Assembly (NCBI GenBank): GCA_019419505.1
Contig: DXZS01000020.1
Location: forward strand, 124,001 to 188,000
DNA length: 64,000 nt
Source: Collinsella sp.
GTDB lineage: Bacteria; Actinomycetota; Coriobacteriia; Coriobacteriales; Coriobacteriaceae
Direction of reading: 5' to 3'
The notes beneath the pieces were generated by a model. It had not been told where the DNA came from and did not search any database. It was given only the letters and a program-made list of their open reading frames with translations. How positions within the stretch are numbered: the first letter of the stretch is position 1; each line of letters begins with the position of its first letter. Made by a program: the position numbers and the translations under genes. Positions 7,470 through 16,065 of the stretch are shown here, piece by piece.

Positions 7470-9164
7470 CTATTCGCCGGTAGGCGGTTGTGGTGCAGAC
7501 GAAGACGGGGTCGAACCCTCGCCACCATCTTGACGCGGCTTGCGGGAGCGACGGCGGCGACGGCGCTTTTGACCCTGGTCGGCCGAGCCCTCGCCACCGC
7601 GATCCTCGCGCGGCTCGCGCTCGTCGCGAGCGGCGCCACGCGAAGCCTTGGCAGCCGCTCCCCCGCCATCCCCGGGACGACGGCGCGTGACCTTGACTTC
7701 GCCATCCGAAACCTGATCGGCCACAGAAGGAACCGAGGGCTTCTGCTGCGTGCCCGAGGAATGGCGACGACGCGGACGTGGCATGCGCTCCTCCTCACCA
7801 CGCGGCTTGCCGCCCTTGTCGGCAGGCGCGTCGGAACCCGAGCCACCCTTGGGAGCGGCACCGGCCTCGCGAGCGGCTGCGGCGCGGAAGGCGTCCTCGC
7901 GCTCCTCGCTCGACAGGTGACGGCGGCGACGACGCGTGGGGTTCATGCCACCGCCGCGGTTTTGCTGCTGGGGCTGCTGAGCCTCGCGCTCGCGGGAAGC
8001 GTTCTTACCCGCGGCCTCGCCATTGTCGACGGACGCCGCGCGCTTGCGGCGGCGACGGCCACCAGCTGCCTCCTCGGCCTCGGGTGCCTCGGCCTTGCCG
8101 CGGCCCTTTCCACGGCCACGGCCCTCGCCCTGGCCCTGAGCGGTGCGAGCATCGGATTCGGCATCGCGACGACGGCGCTTGGGCATCGATGTGCCGGCCA
8201 GACGATCGGCACTCGACAGGCCATCGCCCACGTCAACGCCGTTCTCGCGATCGAGTTCCATGAGCGCCAGGCGCATCTCGGGCGACTCGATGCGCTCGAG
8301 CACATCGCGCGTCACACAGTCGGGGCGGCAGTTGCAGCCCTGTTCGGCGGCCTTCTTTTTGCAGCCCTCCGAGCACGTCATATCGGCCAGGTTGACCTTA
8401 AAGACCTTGCCGTTCTCCAGGCGCAGCACCAGCTGCTCACGCGGCGTGTCATATTCCTGGATACGCGCCTTGCCAAGCGGCGTATCGATGAGCGTCTTCT
8501 TTTTGGGCGCACGGCTCTTAAAGTCCTTGTACGCCTCGAACTCATAGCGCAGGCAGCACATCAGGCGGCCGCAAACGCCACTGATCTTGGACGAGTTGAG
8601 CGGCAGGTCCTGCTCTTTTGCCATGCGAATCGAGACGGGCTCAAACTGTCCGCCAAAGCGCGTGCAGCAGAGCTCCTGTCCGCATTGGGCATAGCCGCCC
8701 ACCAGGCGGGTCTCATCGCGCACGCCGATCTGACGCATGTCGACGCGAATGTGCAGCGTCGAGGACAGGTCCTTGACGAGCTGACGAAAATCGACGCGCT
8801 CCTCGGCCGCAAAGTAGAACACGGCCTTCTCGCCGCCAAACAGGTACTCGACGCCGACCGGCTTCATCTCGAGGTCGAGCTCTTTGACGAGACGGCGGAA
8901 ATCGACCATCGCCTCGTCGCCCTGGATGGCCAGGTCGTCGGCAAGCTGCAGGTCGATGTCGCTCGCCACGCGCAGCACGGGCTTGAGCGGCTGGCCGATC
9001 TCATCTTGCGGCACCTCGAAGGGATCGGCCGTGACCAGGCCGATCTCGGTCCCGCGCTCGGTGGAGCAAATGGCATAATCGGCCTCGAGGATATCCAGAT
9101 CCTGCGGGTCAAACCACAGGTCGCGCGAGGCGTAGGTAAACTTAACGGGTACGACTAACGGCAT
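7470..9164 (-). CDS. ricT: RicT/YaaT-like PSP1 domain protein with long basic tail
   Basis: 564 residues. Residues 1-270 are the PSP1/RicT domain. Cys pairs C161, C166, C167, C198, C203 and C204 sit in CGQELCC and CGRLMCCLRYE; in the RicAFT complex of Bacillus such residues bind iron-sulfur clusters and the complex controls RNase Y (established). A further Cys group, MTCSEGC...GCNCRPDC, follows at about 265-290. From residue about 310 to the end the protein is low-complexity and rich in Arg, Lys, Gly and Ala with RRRR/RKRR blocks, probably nucleic-acid-binding. The ATG overlaps the holB stop by ten bases. Confidence 0.9.
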   Translation of the reverse strand: MPLVVPVKFTYASRDLWFDPQDLDILEADYAICSTERGTEIGLVTADPFEVPQDEIGQPLKPVLRVASDIDLQLADDLAIQGDEAMVDFRRLVKELDLEMKPVGVEYLFGGEKAVFYFAAEERVDFRQLVKDLSSTLHIRVDMRQIGVRDETRLVGGYAQCGQELCCTRFGGQFEPVSIRMAKEQDLPLNSSKISGVCGRLMCCLRYEFEAYKDFKSRAPKKKTLIDTPLGKARIQEYDTPREQLVLRLENGKVFKVNLADMTCSEGCKKKAAEQGCNCRPDCVTRDVLERIESPEMRLALMELDRENGVDVGDGLSSADRLAGTSMPKRRRRDAESDARTAQGQGEGRGRGKGRGKAEAPEAEEAAGGRRRRKRAASVDNGEAAGKNASREREAQQPQQQNRGGGMNPTRRRRRHLSSEEREDAFRAAAAREAGAAPKGGSGSDAPADKGGKPRGEEERMPRPRRRHSSGTQQKPSVPSVADQVSDGEVKVTRRRPGDGGGAAAKASRGAARDEREPREDRGGEGSADQGQKRRRRRRSRKPRQDGGEGSTPSSSAPQPPTGE

Positions 9165-10282
9165 TTCAGTGCCTTCCTGATATCGAACAGCATGACCTCG
9201 ATGGCCAGCTGGGGAGTAACGTTTCTGGCGATGTTGCGCTCGGCGGTCGCGACCGCCTCGAGCGCCCGGGTGGCACCCGCAGCATTCGTCGCGGCGGCAA
9301 GCCGCCCGATCGTGTCGCGCACGTCTTCGTTCACGACGTCGGCCGCCTCGTCCTGAAGCGTCAGCAGCACGTCGCGCATGAGCGTCCGCGCGCTCGCCAG
9401 CGCTTCCATGATACCCGAACGCTCGCGCGCGTTGAGTTCGCGCTTGTTGCGGTCCTCAAGCTGCTTCAATGCTCCACGCGACAGATAGTCGGCGTTTTGC
9501 TCGAGCACCTTTTCCTGTGTGGACTTGACCTCGGCGAGCGGTGCCTTAACGGCGACGATGAGCGACTTGGCGCGGCTGAGCACATCAGCCTCGTCGGCAG
9601 CGATGAGCGAATCGATGGCGCGGACCATTTGGCGGCGAGCATCCTGGCGCTCGGCACTCTTAAGGAACTCGATGCCGCGTGTGGGGCTTCCCGCCACGGC
9701 GACCACCATGCGGCAACGCGCGAGGTCCTGACCCGTCGCGCGACTCACGGCCTGCGCGGCCACGGTGGGCGACACCAACCGAAACGGCACGCACTGACAG
9801 CGGCTCACGATGGTGGGCAACATCACGTCTGCCGAGGTGCCCAACAAGATGAACATAACGCCCTCGGGCGGCTCCTCGAGTGTCTTGAGCAGCGCGTTGG
9901 CGGTGTTAGCGCGCAGTTGCTCGGCGCGATCGATGATGTAGACCTTGGCCTTGGCACGGATGGGCGCCAGCGGCACGTCATCGAGCAGCTCGCGGGTCTG
10001 GGCAATGAGGTAGCCTGTGGCGCTCTCGGGCGTGTAATAGTGCACGTCAGGATGCGTATGCCGAGCAACGCGTACGCAGCTGTCGCATGCTCCGCAGCCG
10101 TCCTGCTCGCACAGGAAGGCCTGGGCGAGCGCCCATGCGGCATCGAGCTTGCCGGCACCGGGAGCGCCCAAAAACAGGTAGGCGTGCGATGCGCGGCCGC
10201 TGGCGACGGCGTTGGTCAAAAAATCGCGAACGCGCTCTTGGGTGTCGAGCTTGGCCAGCAGGCTTGCCTGAGCGGGGGCCAT
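9155..10282 (-). CDS. holB: DNA polymerase III delta' subunit
   Basis: 375 residues; the clamp-loader delta' subunit with an AAA+ fold. The P-loop reads GAPGAGKLD, so the usual Ser/Thr after the Lys is Leu, suggesting weak or no ATPase activity, as in other delta' subunits. Four Cys (C-x5-CGAC-x2-C, about 65-76) form the clamp-loader zinc site. The SRC motif (SRCQCVPFR) that serves as arginine finger is present. The start MAPAQAS lies one base past the tmk stop, and its end overlaps ricT, so translation is coupled. A 13-residue longer reading overlaps tmk and was not used. Confidence 0.92.
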   Translation of the reverse strand: MAPAQASLLAKLDTQERVRDFLTNAVASGRASHAYLFLGAPGAGKLDAAWALAQAFLCEQDGCGACDSCVRVARHTHPDVHYYTPESATGYLIAQTRELLDDVPLAPIRAKAKVYIIDRAEQLRANTANALLKTLEEPPEGVMFILLGTSADVMLPTIVSRCQCVPFRLVSPTVAAQAVSRATGQDLARCRMVVAVAGSPTRGIEFLKSAERQDARRQMVRAIDSLIAADEADVLSRAKSLIVAVKAPLAEVKSTQEKVLEQNADYLSRGALKQLEDRNKRELNARERSGIMEALASARTLMRDVLLTLQDEAADVVNEDVRDTIGRLAAATNAAGATRALEAVATAERNIARNVTPQLAIEVMLFDIRKALKCR

Positions 10283-10283
10283 G

Positions 10284-10967
10284 TTACTCGGCCTCCTTGG
10301 CAAGCGCGGCGGCGACAGCATCTTGCGAAATGTCGAGACCGTACGCGCGAATCTGCTCGACCGTCTTCTCGAAGACTTCCTCGACGGTCGCAGTGGCGTC
10401 GATGAGCTTTACGCGGTTTGGCTCCTCGGCAGCAATAGCGCAGAATCCCTGGTAGACACGCTCCTGGAATGCCATGCCTTTGGCCTCCATGCGATCTGCC
10501 GCGCCACGGGCTGCCATGCGCAGCGCCGCCTGCTCGGGCGTGATGTGATAGACGAGCGTGAGCGCCGGGTGCGTTCCCGCAACGGCCAGGTTGTTGGCAT
10601 CGCGCACCATCTGGCGATCAAGGCCGTCGGCAAATGCCTGATAGCAGGTTGTGGAATCGTAGAAGCGGTCACACAGGACCACCTTGCCGGCCGCGAGGGC
10701 GGGAGCTATGACCTCGTGCACCAACTGGGCGCGCGCTGCCTCGTAGAGCAGCAACTCACAGGTGTCGCCCATCGCTGTATTGGCGGGGTCGAGCAGCAGA
10801 GCGCGGATCTTTTCGCTAATGGCGGTACCGCCCGGCTCGCGCAGGCTCACAACCTGGTAGCCAGCGAGTTCGAGCGCGCGGGCAAGCAGACGCGCCTGCG
10901 TGGACTTGCCGGCGCCGTCGACGCCCTCGAGCGTGATAAAGCTATGTTGAGCGGGCTCAAAAGCCAT
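10284..10967 (-). CDS. tmk: Thymidylate kinase
   Basis: A 227-residue dTMP kinase, converting dTMP and ATP to dTDP. It has the P-loop LEGVDGAGKSTQARLL, the DRX motif LCDRFYDS and a Lys/Arg-containing LID segment near ARGAADRMEAKG. It is the first gene of the apparent operon tmk-holB-ricT-comF, which is the common arrangement in Gram-positive bacteria. Its normal length and all key motifs make the call secure. Confidence 0.97.
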   Translation of the reverse strand: MAFEPAQHSFITLEGVDGAGKSTQARLLARALELAGYQVVSLREPGGTAISEKIRALLLDPANTAMGDTCELLLYEAARAQLVHEVIAPALAAGKVVLCDRFYDSTTCYQAFADGLDRQMVRDANNLAVAGTHPALTLVYHITPEQAALRMAARGAADRMEAKGMAFQERVYQGFCAIAAEEPNRVKLIDATATVEEVFEKTVEQIRAYGLDISQDAVAAALAKEAE

Positions 10968-11069
10968 GGGCGCAGCCCCTTCCTACAAGGCGCGTAAATG
11001 CAGATATATCAACCAAGCCATGATACCCCAGTGCTCGGCGCGTCCCCAATGGCTAATGGTGCCTTTCCA

Positions 11070-11138
11070 AAGTTGCGGTGAAATAGGGACTGGTTGAAGC
11101 CCTGAGACCGCCAAACAGTCCCTATTTCACCGCAACTT
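11070..11138. repeat. Interspersed palindrome, family A copy 1
   Basis: Perfect 23-bp arms, AAGTTGCGGTGAAATAGGGA plus CTG at 11070-11092 and their reverse complement at 11116-11138, around a 23-base centre. The same arms recur at 53.65, 55.24 and 61.94 kb. The copy lies between the divergent tmk and zinc-ribbon genes. Confidence 0.85.
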
Positions 11139-11206
11139 ATGATGGGGAATTTTGGACGCTGGGTATAATCGTCGTATTGCATTGAAATGTGGCGAAAGGA
11201 GTGGCA

Positions 11207-12190
11207 ATGTCTCGGTATTGCGCCTCGTGCGGCAAGCTTCTTGAAGATAATGCCAAGTTCTGCACCTCGTGCGGTGCACCCGTTGAGCAAACAGCCGCGA
11301 GCGATAGCCAGCCCGCTTTTGAGCAGACCGGCTCCCTTGATACGCCGCAAGCCAAGGCGGACGACCCCCTCGCCTATAGCCCCGACCCCGCCGCAAGGAC
11401 CGAAGCCGTCGAGACCACGCAGCGCATACCCGTCGCGAGCGGCTCGCCCCAACAGCAGCCGGCTCCCGCATACGCGCCCGCTTCGCCACAGACCCCCGCT
11501 CCCAAAAAGAGCGGCACCGGGCCGCTTATCGCCGTTATCGTTGTGCTGGTGGCGATCATCATCGCCCTGGTCATCTTCTTTGCGATCAGACCGTTCGACA
11601 ACGCCGCCACGCAGACGACTGCCGAGGTAGCTAAGCTGCACCATGACGTCGACGACGATGACCTAAAGCCTCTCGGCAATCCCAACAGCCTGTACGACGA
11701 TGATGACGATGACGACGAGGATGGCGGCGAAGCAACGCTCTCCGAGCAGAACCTCTACCGTCGCCTGAGCGAATACTACGACTTGCTCGAAGATCTCGAC
11801 AGCCAGGTCCGTGGCTGCGCGCAGAACTTCAACGGCAACTATCTGGAAGAGGATCGAACCACCCGTCAAAATCTCGCCGACGTCGCCGAGCGCACGGAGG
11901 ACACCATCGAGCAGTATTACGACATCGTCGAGGACCTGGACGTCCCGACGAGCTCCAAGAACTACAGCTCCTGGAAGGATATCATCGCCCTGTACGACGA
12001 CCTGGATCACCGCATTGACGCAATCTGTGATGCCTGGGAGATCAGCCTGAAATACGCCAAGCCTGCGGACCACAAGAATGAGATCGTGGCGCCGCTGTCG
12101 CGCGACAACGTGGCGGGCACCAATGACAATAAGTACCGCCTAGACTTTGAGGAGCGCTATCCCGGCGCTAAGCCTGTCGAGGTGAACTAG
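11207..12190 (+). CDS. Zinc-ribbon, single-pass membrane protein of unknown function
   Basis: 327 residues. An N-terminal zinc ribbon CASCGKLL...CTSCGAPV (residues about 4-27) precedes an Ala/Pro/Gln-rich linker. One strong transmembrane segment lies near residues 106-129 (LIAVIVVLVAIIIALVIFF). The rest is a predicted extracellular, very acidic region including a DDDDDDDED run near 170-180 and a helical region rich in Asp, Tyr and Leu. The start MSRYCASC has GAAAGGAG upstream; six more in-frame residues upstream are unlikely. Zinc-ribbon plus TM architecture is common in actinobacteria, but the function is unknown. Confidence 0.85.
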   Translation: MSRYCASCGKLLEDNAKFCTSCGAPVEQTAASDSQPAFEQTGSLDTPQAKADDPLAYSPDPAARTEAVETTQRIPVASGSPQQQPAPAYAPASPQTPAPKKSGTGPLIAVIVVLVAIIIALVIFFAIRPFDNAATQTTAEVAKLHHDVDDDDLKPLGNPNSLYDDDDDDDEDGGEATLSEQNLYRRLSEYYDLLEDLDSQVRGCAQNFNGNYLEEDRTTRQNLADVAERTEDTIEQYYDIVEDLDVPTSSKNYSSWKDIIALYDDLDHRIDAICDAWEISLKYAKPADHKNEIVAPLSRDNVAGTNDNKYRLDFEERYPGAKPVEVN

Positions 12191-12208
12191 CGCTTTGTCG
12201 TTCCCGAG

Positions 12209-12266
12209 CCGGCAGTTAGGGACGTTCCTAAACTGCCGGCAGAAAAGGAACGTCCCTAACTGCCGG
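12209..12266. repeat. Interspersed palindrome, family B (GGGACGTTCC type)
   Basis: A perfect 20-bp stem, CCGGCAGTTAGGGACGTTCC at 12209-12228 against 12247-12266. It lies between the gene end and a terminator. It is related in sequence to palindromes at 19.68, 43.9, 46.09 and 55.18 kb. Confidence 0.8.
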
Positions 12267-12268
12267 TC

Positions 12269-12310
12269 AAAAAAACGAGCGAGGATCGCGGGGTCCTCGC
12301 TCGTTTTTTT
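12269..12310. terminator. Bidirectional terminator between zinc-ribbon gene and topA
   Basis: Stem CGAGCGAGGA/TCCTCGCTCG (12276-12285 with 12294-12303), with seven Ts on the plus side and an A run on the other. It serves the two convergent genes. Confidence 0.9.
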
Positions 12311-12332
12311 GGGCAATGTTTCGACTGCGCCG

Positions 12333-14909
12333 TTACTTGTCGGCGGCTGCTTTCTTGGCAGTCGACTTCTTCGCGGTCGTCTTCTTGGCGGCAGTGGCTT
12401 TCTTAGCCGTCGTCTTCTTTGCCGTGCTCGCCTTGGTTGTGGTCTTGCGACCGCGGGCGGGCTTCTTCTCCTTGGTCGGGCAGTCCATGTTGACGCAGAT
12501 ACGCCACGGACCGCGCGCCGTGTTGACCACCACGATGGGGGCGCCGCACTCGGGGCAGGTCTCGCCCGTCGCCTCGAGCTTGCCGCGCGCCGGCAGCGGA
12601 TAGCTCACGCCGCAGTCATCGTAGTTGGTGCAGCGGATAAAGCGCTTGCCGCTCTTCTCGCTCTTGTGCGCGATCAGGTCGCCGTGACGTCCGGCCTCGG
12701 CACACACCTTGCACTCGCCCACCTTAAGATCGGGCTCGTAGTTGGTGGGGCACGTGGGGTTCACGCAGATCTCGAAGGCCTTCTGGCGGAATGGCTGGCA
12801 CTTGATGCGCGGCGCGCCGCACTCGGGGCACACGGCGGCCTCGCCCTCGAGCGGGCTCACCTTGACGCCACTCGGCACCGGATAGGTCACGTCGCAGTCG
12901 GGCCAACCCATGCAGCCGATAAAGCTGCCGCGGGTCTTGGCGCTCGTCTTCATAACCAGGTCCTTGCCGCACTTGGGGCAGGCGCCCACGCGCGCATCGG
13001 CCGTGACGGCGTCGCTGATGGCGTCGCCCAGCTCCTGCGTATGCTTGAGCAGCTCGTCGAGCACGCCGGCCAGCAGCGCGCGCGAGTGTGTCACGACATG
13101 CTCTTCGGTATCCTCGCCGCGCTCCACGCGGGTCATGTCGCCGTCGAGCTCGCTGGTCATATCGGGGCTCGTGATGCGCGGGGCAAACTGCGACAGCGCG
13201 TCGATGATGGCGATGCCCAGCTGGCTCGGCTCAACGGGATCATTTTTGAGATAGCGCACGGCATACAGGCGCTCGATGATGCTCGCGCGCGTGGACTTGG
13301 TGCCCAGGCCGCGCTTTTCCATCTCCTGCACGAGCTTGCCCTGGCTGTAGCGCGCGGGCGGCTCGGTCTGCTTGGCCTCGAGCTTAATGTCGAACACGTC
13401 GACCGTGTCGCCCTGCTCAAGCGGCGGCATCTGCTCGTCGCGCTTGAGGCCGTACGGATATGCCTCGCGGAAGCCCGGGGTCACGAGCACGTCGCCCGAA
13501 GCCACGAACGGCTCGCCGTTGACGTCGAGCTCGAGCTTGGTGTTCTCGATGGTCGCGGGCCCCATGAGCGTTGCCAGGAAGCGACGGGCGACGAGGTCAT
13601 AGAGTTTGCGCTGGCCGCCGTCGAGCGTGGACGGATCGCCCTCGCCCGTGGGGTAGATAGGCGGGTGGTCGGTGGTCTCGACCTTGCCGCGCGTGGGCTT
13701 CATGGGGCCGGCGAGCACCTTTTTGCACACGGGCGCCAGCGCCGGGTTGATCTTTGCCAGGTCGCTCACCACGGCGCCCAGATCGAGCGTCGCGGGATAC
13801 ACGGTGTTATCGACACGCGGGTAGCTGATGAGACCGGCCATGTAGAGGGACTCGGCGATGCGCATCGTACGCGCAGGCGAGATGCCCTCGGCCGCGGCGG
13901 CAGCCTGCAGCGAGGTCGTCGCAAACGGCGTGGGCGGCTGCTGCTTACGCGAGCGCTTGGTCACCGCGGCGACGGTTGCCGTCGTAGCGCCGTCAACGTG
14001 ACCGTACGCCGTCTCAGCAGCATCCTTGTCGGTAAAGCGCGCCGTCTTGTGCGCGATCTTAAAGCGATCGTCCTCGGCAGCGCCTTGCGCGGCGCCCATG
14101 CCGCGAATCTGCCAATAGTCCTCGGGCACAAACGCCATGCGCTCGCGCTCGCGCTCGACCACCAGGGCAAGCGTCGGCGTCTGCACGCGGCCGGCGGAAC
14201 GCACGTTGCCAAAGCCGCCAAACTTGGCGAGCGTCAGGTAGCGCGTGAGCACCGCACCCCAAATGAGGTCGATGTGCTGACGGCTCTCGCCGGCGTCGGC
14301 CAGGTTCTGGTCGAGCGAGACAAGGTTATCGAAGGCCTGCGTGATCTCGGCCTTGGTAAACGAAGAATACTGGGCGCGGGCGACCGGCAAGTCGGGCGCC
14401 ACCTCGCGCACCTTGTTGAGGGCGTCCGAACCGATCAGCTCGCCCTCGCGATCGAAGTCCGTGGCGATGATGACGCTGTCGGACTTTTTGGCGAGGTTCT
14501 TAAGCGAGCGGATGAGCTCTTTCTCGGCCGGAAGCTTAATGACGGGCGCCCAGGTGAGATAGGGCAGGCTCTCGAGCTTCCAGCCCTTGATGGAAATGCC
14601 ATCGGCAAGGAACGGCTTGCGCTTGGTGTCGTACGGCGGGCGGGCCAGGCCATCGGGCATATCGGCCGGCAGCATTTCGCCGTCCTCCGTGACCGAATAC
14701 CAGCCCAACTTTTTATCGAACAGCACACTGTCGCAAAAATCGGGTGCCAGGATGTGACCGGCAAGGCCGATCGTCACGCACTCCTCGCCCTTCCACTCAA
14801 AACGGTAGATGGCGGTGTTGTACACCTTGTCCTTTTTGGGCTTGCCCGTGGACAGACGCTCGGCGATCTGACGCGCGGCGTCGTTTTTCTCAGCGATGAT
14901 GAGCTTCAA
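12333..14909 (-). CDS. topA: DNA topoisomerase I (type IA)
   Basis: 858 residues. It relaxes negative supercoils through a 5'-phosphotyrosine. The TOPRIM domain has the DxDxxxE metal site D151-F-D153-R-E155. The active Tyr is Y363 in ISYPRVDNTVYP, a variant of the more usual PRTD. The N-terminus (MKLIIAEKNDAARQIAERLS) and general layout resemble archaeal-type topoisomerases. Four C-terminal zinc ribbons (CPKCG, CPECG, CKVCA and CPECG, residues about 640-820) are followed by a Lys/Ala/Thr-rich tail like a histone H1 tail. It lies 55 bases past hypB on the same strand, so it may be co-transcribed. Confidence 0.95.
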   Translation of the reverse strand: MKLIIAEKNDAARQIAERLSTGKPKKDKVYNTAIYRFEWKGEECVTIGLAGHILAPDFCDSVLFDKKLGWYSVTEDGEMLPADMPDGLARPPYDTKRKPFLADGISIKGWKLESLPYLTWAPVIKLPAEKELIRSLKNLAKKSDSVIIATDFDREGELIGSDALNKVREVAPDLPVARAQYSSFTKAEITQAFDNLVSLDQNLADAGESRQHIDLIWGAVLTRYLTLAKFGGFGNVRSAGRVQTPTLALVVERERERMAFVPEDYWQIRGMGAAQGAAEDDRFKIAHKTARFTDKDAAETAYGHVDGATTATVAAVTKRSRKQQPPTPFATTSLQAAAAAEGISPARTMRIAESLYMAGLISYPRVDNTVYPATLDLGAVVSDLAKINPALAPVCKKVLAGPMKPTRGKVETTDHPPIYPTGEGDPSTLDGGQRKLYDLVARRFLATLMGPATIENTKLELDVNGEPFVASGDVLVTPGFREAYPYGLKRDEQMPPLEQGDTVDVFDIKLEAKQTEPPARYSQGKLVQEMEKRGLGTKSTRASIIERLYAVRYLKNDPVEPSQLGIAIIDALSQFAPRITSPDMTSELDGDMTRVERGEDTEEHVVTHSRALLAGVLDELLKHTQELGDAISDAVTADARVGACPKCGKDLVMKTSAKTRGSFIGCMGWPDCDVTYPVPSGVKVSPLEGEAAVCPECGAPRIKCQPFRQKAFEICVNPTCPTNYEPDLKVGECKVCAEAGRHGDLIAHKSEKSGKRFIRCTNYDDCGVSYPLPARGKLEATGETCPECGAPIVVVNTARGPWRICVNMDCPTKEKKPARGRKTTTKASTAKKTTAKKATAAKKTTAKKSTAKKAAADK

Positions 14910-14963
14910 AAGAGGCTCCTATCTCGTGTGTCTGCGGCTGCGCCCGCCCTCTTGGCGGCCGAC

Positions 14964-15647
14964 TTACGCCCTTGCTTGCTCAATCTGCCCGATGAGCCAA
15001 TCGCACCAGGCATCCATGCCCTCGCCCTTGCGCGCGCTCACGGCAAACCGCGGCGCCTGCGGATTGAGGTCATCGAGTGTCTTAGTATACCTATCCATGT
15101 CAAAATCGAAAGCCGGGGCCACGTCGACCTTATTGAGCAGCTGCGCGCCGGCGTGCTGGAAGATGCCCGGGTACTTGATGGGCTTGTCGTCGCCCTCGGG
15201 CACCGAGAGGATCATGATGGACAGGTTCTCGCCCAGGTCAAAGTCGACCGGGCAGACCAGGTTACCCACATTTTCGATAAAGATGACGTCGATGTTCTCC
15301 AGACCGACGGCCTGGTCGAAGGCGTCGACGGCCTCCATGATCATGTTGCCCTCGAGGTGGCACAGGCCGCCCGTGTTGATCTGGATGGCGGGCATGCCGG
15401 CTTCCTTCATGGTGATGGCGTCGACATCCGAGGCGATATCGCCCTCGATGACGGCACAGCGTAGGCCGGCCTTGTCGCGCAGGCGCTCGTTGGTGCCCAG
15501 AATCGTGGTGGTCTTACCCGAGCCGGGGCTCGACAGCACATTGATCACGTAGGTGCCTGCCTCATTAAATCGCTGACGCAGCTGATCTGCCAGGCGCTCG
15601 TTGCGCGACAGGATCGGCGACGCGATATCAATCGTTTTCTCGGCCAT
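14964..15647 (-). CDS. hypB: Hydrogenase maturation GTPase HypB
   Basis: A 227-residue nickel-insertion GTPase. It has the P-loop SSPGSGKTTT (residues about 39-48), the switch metal site in NTGGLCHLEGNM (Cys and His ligands) and the NKVD base-recognition motif in LLNKVDVAP. It lacks the N-terminal CxxCGC high-affinity site and the His-rich stretch found in some HypB proteins. HypA and HypB deliver Ni to [NiFe]-hydrogenases and occasionally to urease. hypA lies directly upstream; no hydrogenase structural gene or hypCDEF is in the window. Confidence 0.95.
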   Translation of the reverse strand: MAEKTIDIASPILSRNERLADQLRQRFNEAGTYVINVLSSPGSGKTTTILGTNERLRDKAGLRCAVIEGDIASDVDAITMKEAGMPAIQINTGGLCHLEGNMIMEAVDAFDQAVGLENIDVIFIENVGNLVCPVDFDLGENLSIMILSVPEGDDKPIKYPGIFQHAGAQLLNKVDVAPAFDFDMDRYTKTLDDLNPQAPRFAVSARKGEGMDAWCDWLIGQIEQARA

Positions 15648-15702
15648 ACTTAGCGCTCCTTACTTTGGCTCCTTTATACCCCATCACCAGATGGCTAGCG
15701 GG

Positions 15703-16059
15703 CTAATCGTCGGGGGTTTCGATTTCGATACTTGCGATATCGAGCTCGCGGCCGTGCAGCAGGCGCACGTTGGCGCCGCCACACTGGGGGCAGCGACAAT
15801 GGAAACGGTCGTGCTCAAAGACCTCGCCGCAGTCCAGGCACTCGCTTTGTGGATGGACCTCCTCCACGGCAAGCTCGCAGCCGCGCGTGAGCGGGTCCTC
15901 GTCGCGAAACGTCCCCCACGCAAAGTCGAGCGCCTCGCGCACGACCTCGGTCATATCCCCGATACGCAGCGTTACCAAAACGGCGCGCGAGGCCCCCGCC
16001 CCACGCGCCGCGCGAATCACTGTATCGAGTATGCCGTTGACAATGCCAACCTCGTGCAT
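15703..16059 (-). CDS. hypA: Hydrogenase nickel incorporation protein HypA
   Basis: 118 residues. It starts with the invariant MHE, whose His2 binds nickel. A zinc site of two Cys pairs lies at ECLDCGEVF and CPQCGG (residues about 73-97). It is a metallochaperone partner of HypB. It lies six bases past tatC and 55 bases before hypB, forming tatA-tatC-hypA-hypB on one strand. Confidence 0.95.
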   Translation of the reverse strand: MHEVGIVNGILDTVIRAARGAGASRAVLVTLRIGDMTEVVREALDFAWGTFRDEDPLTRGCELAVEEVHPQSECLDCGEVFEHDRFHCRCPQCGGANVRLLHGRELDIASIEIETPDD

Positions 16060-16065
16060 ACCGTT

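Noticed and set aside
7461..9158. 565-codon open frame antisense to ricT
   Set aside because: Ala/Leu/Arg composition typical of antisense GC-rich DNA; ricT has the domain motifs.
12195..15464. 1089-codon open frame on the plus strand across topA and hypB
   Set aside because: It is a GC-driven antisense shadow of two well-supported genes, has no homology-like features and overlaps terminators.
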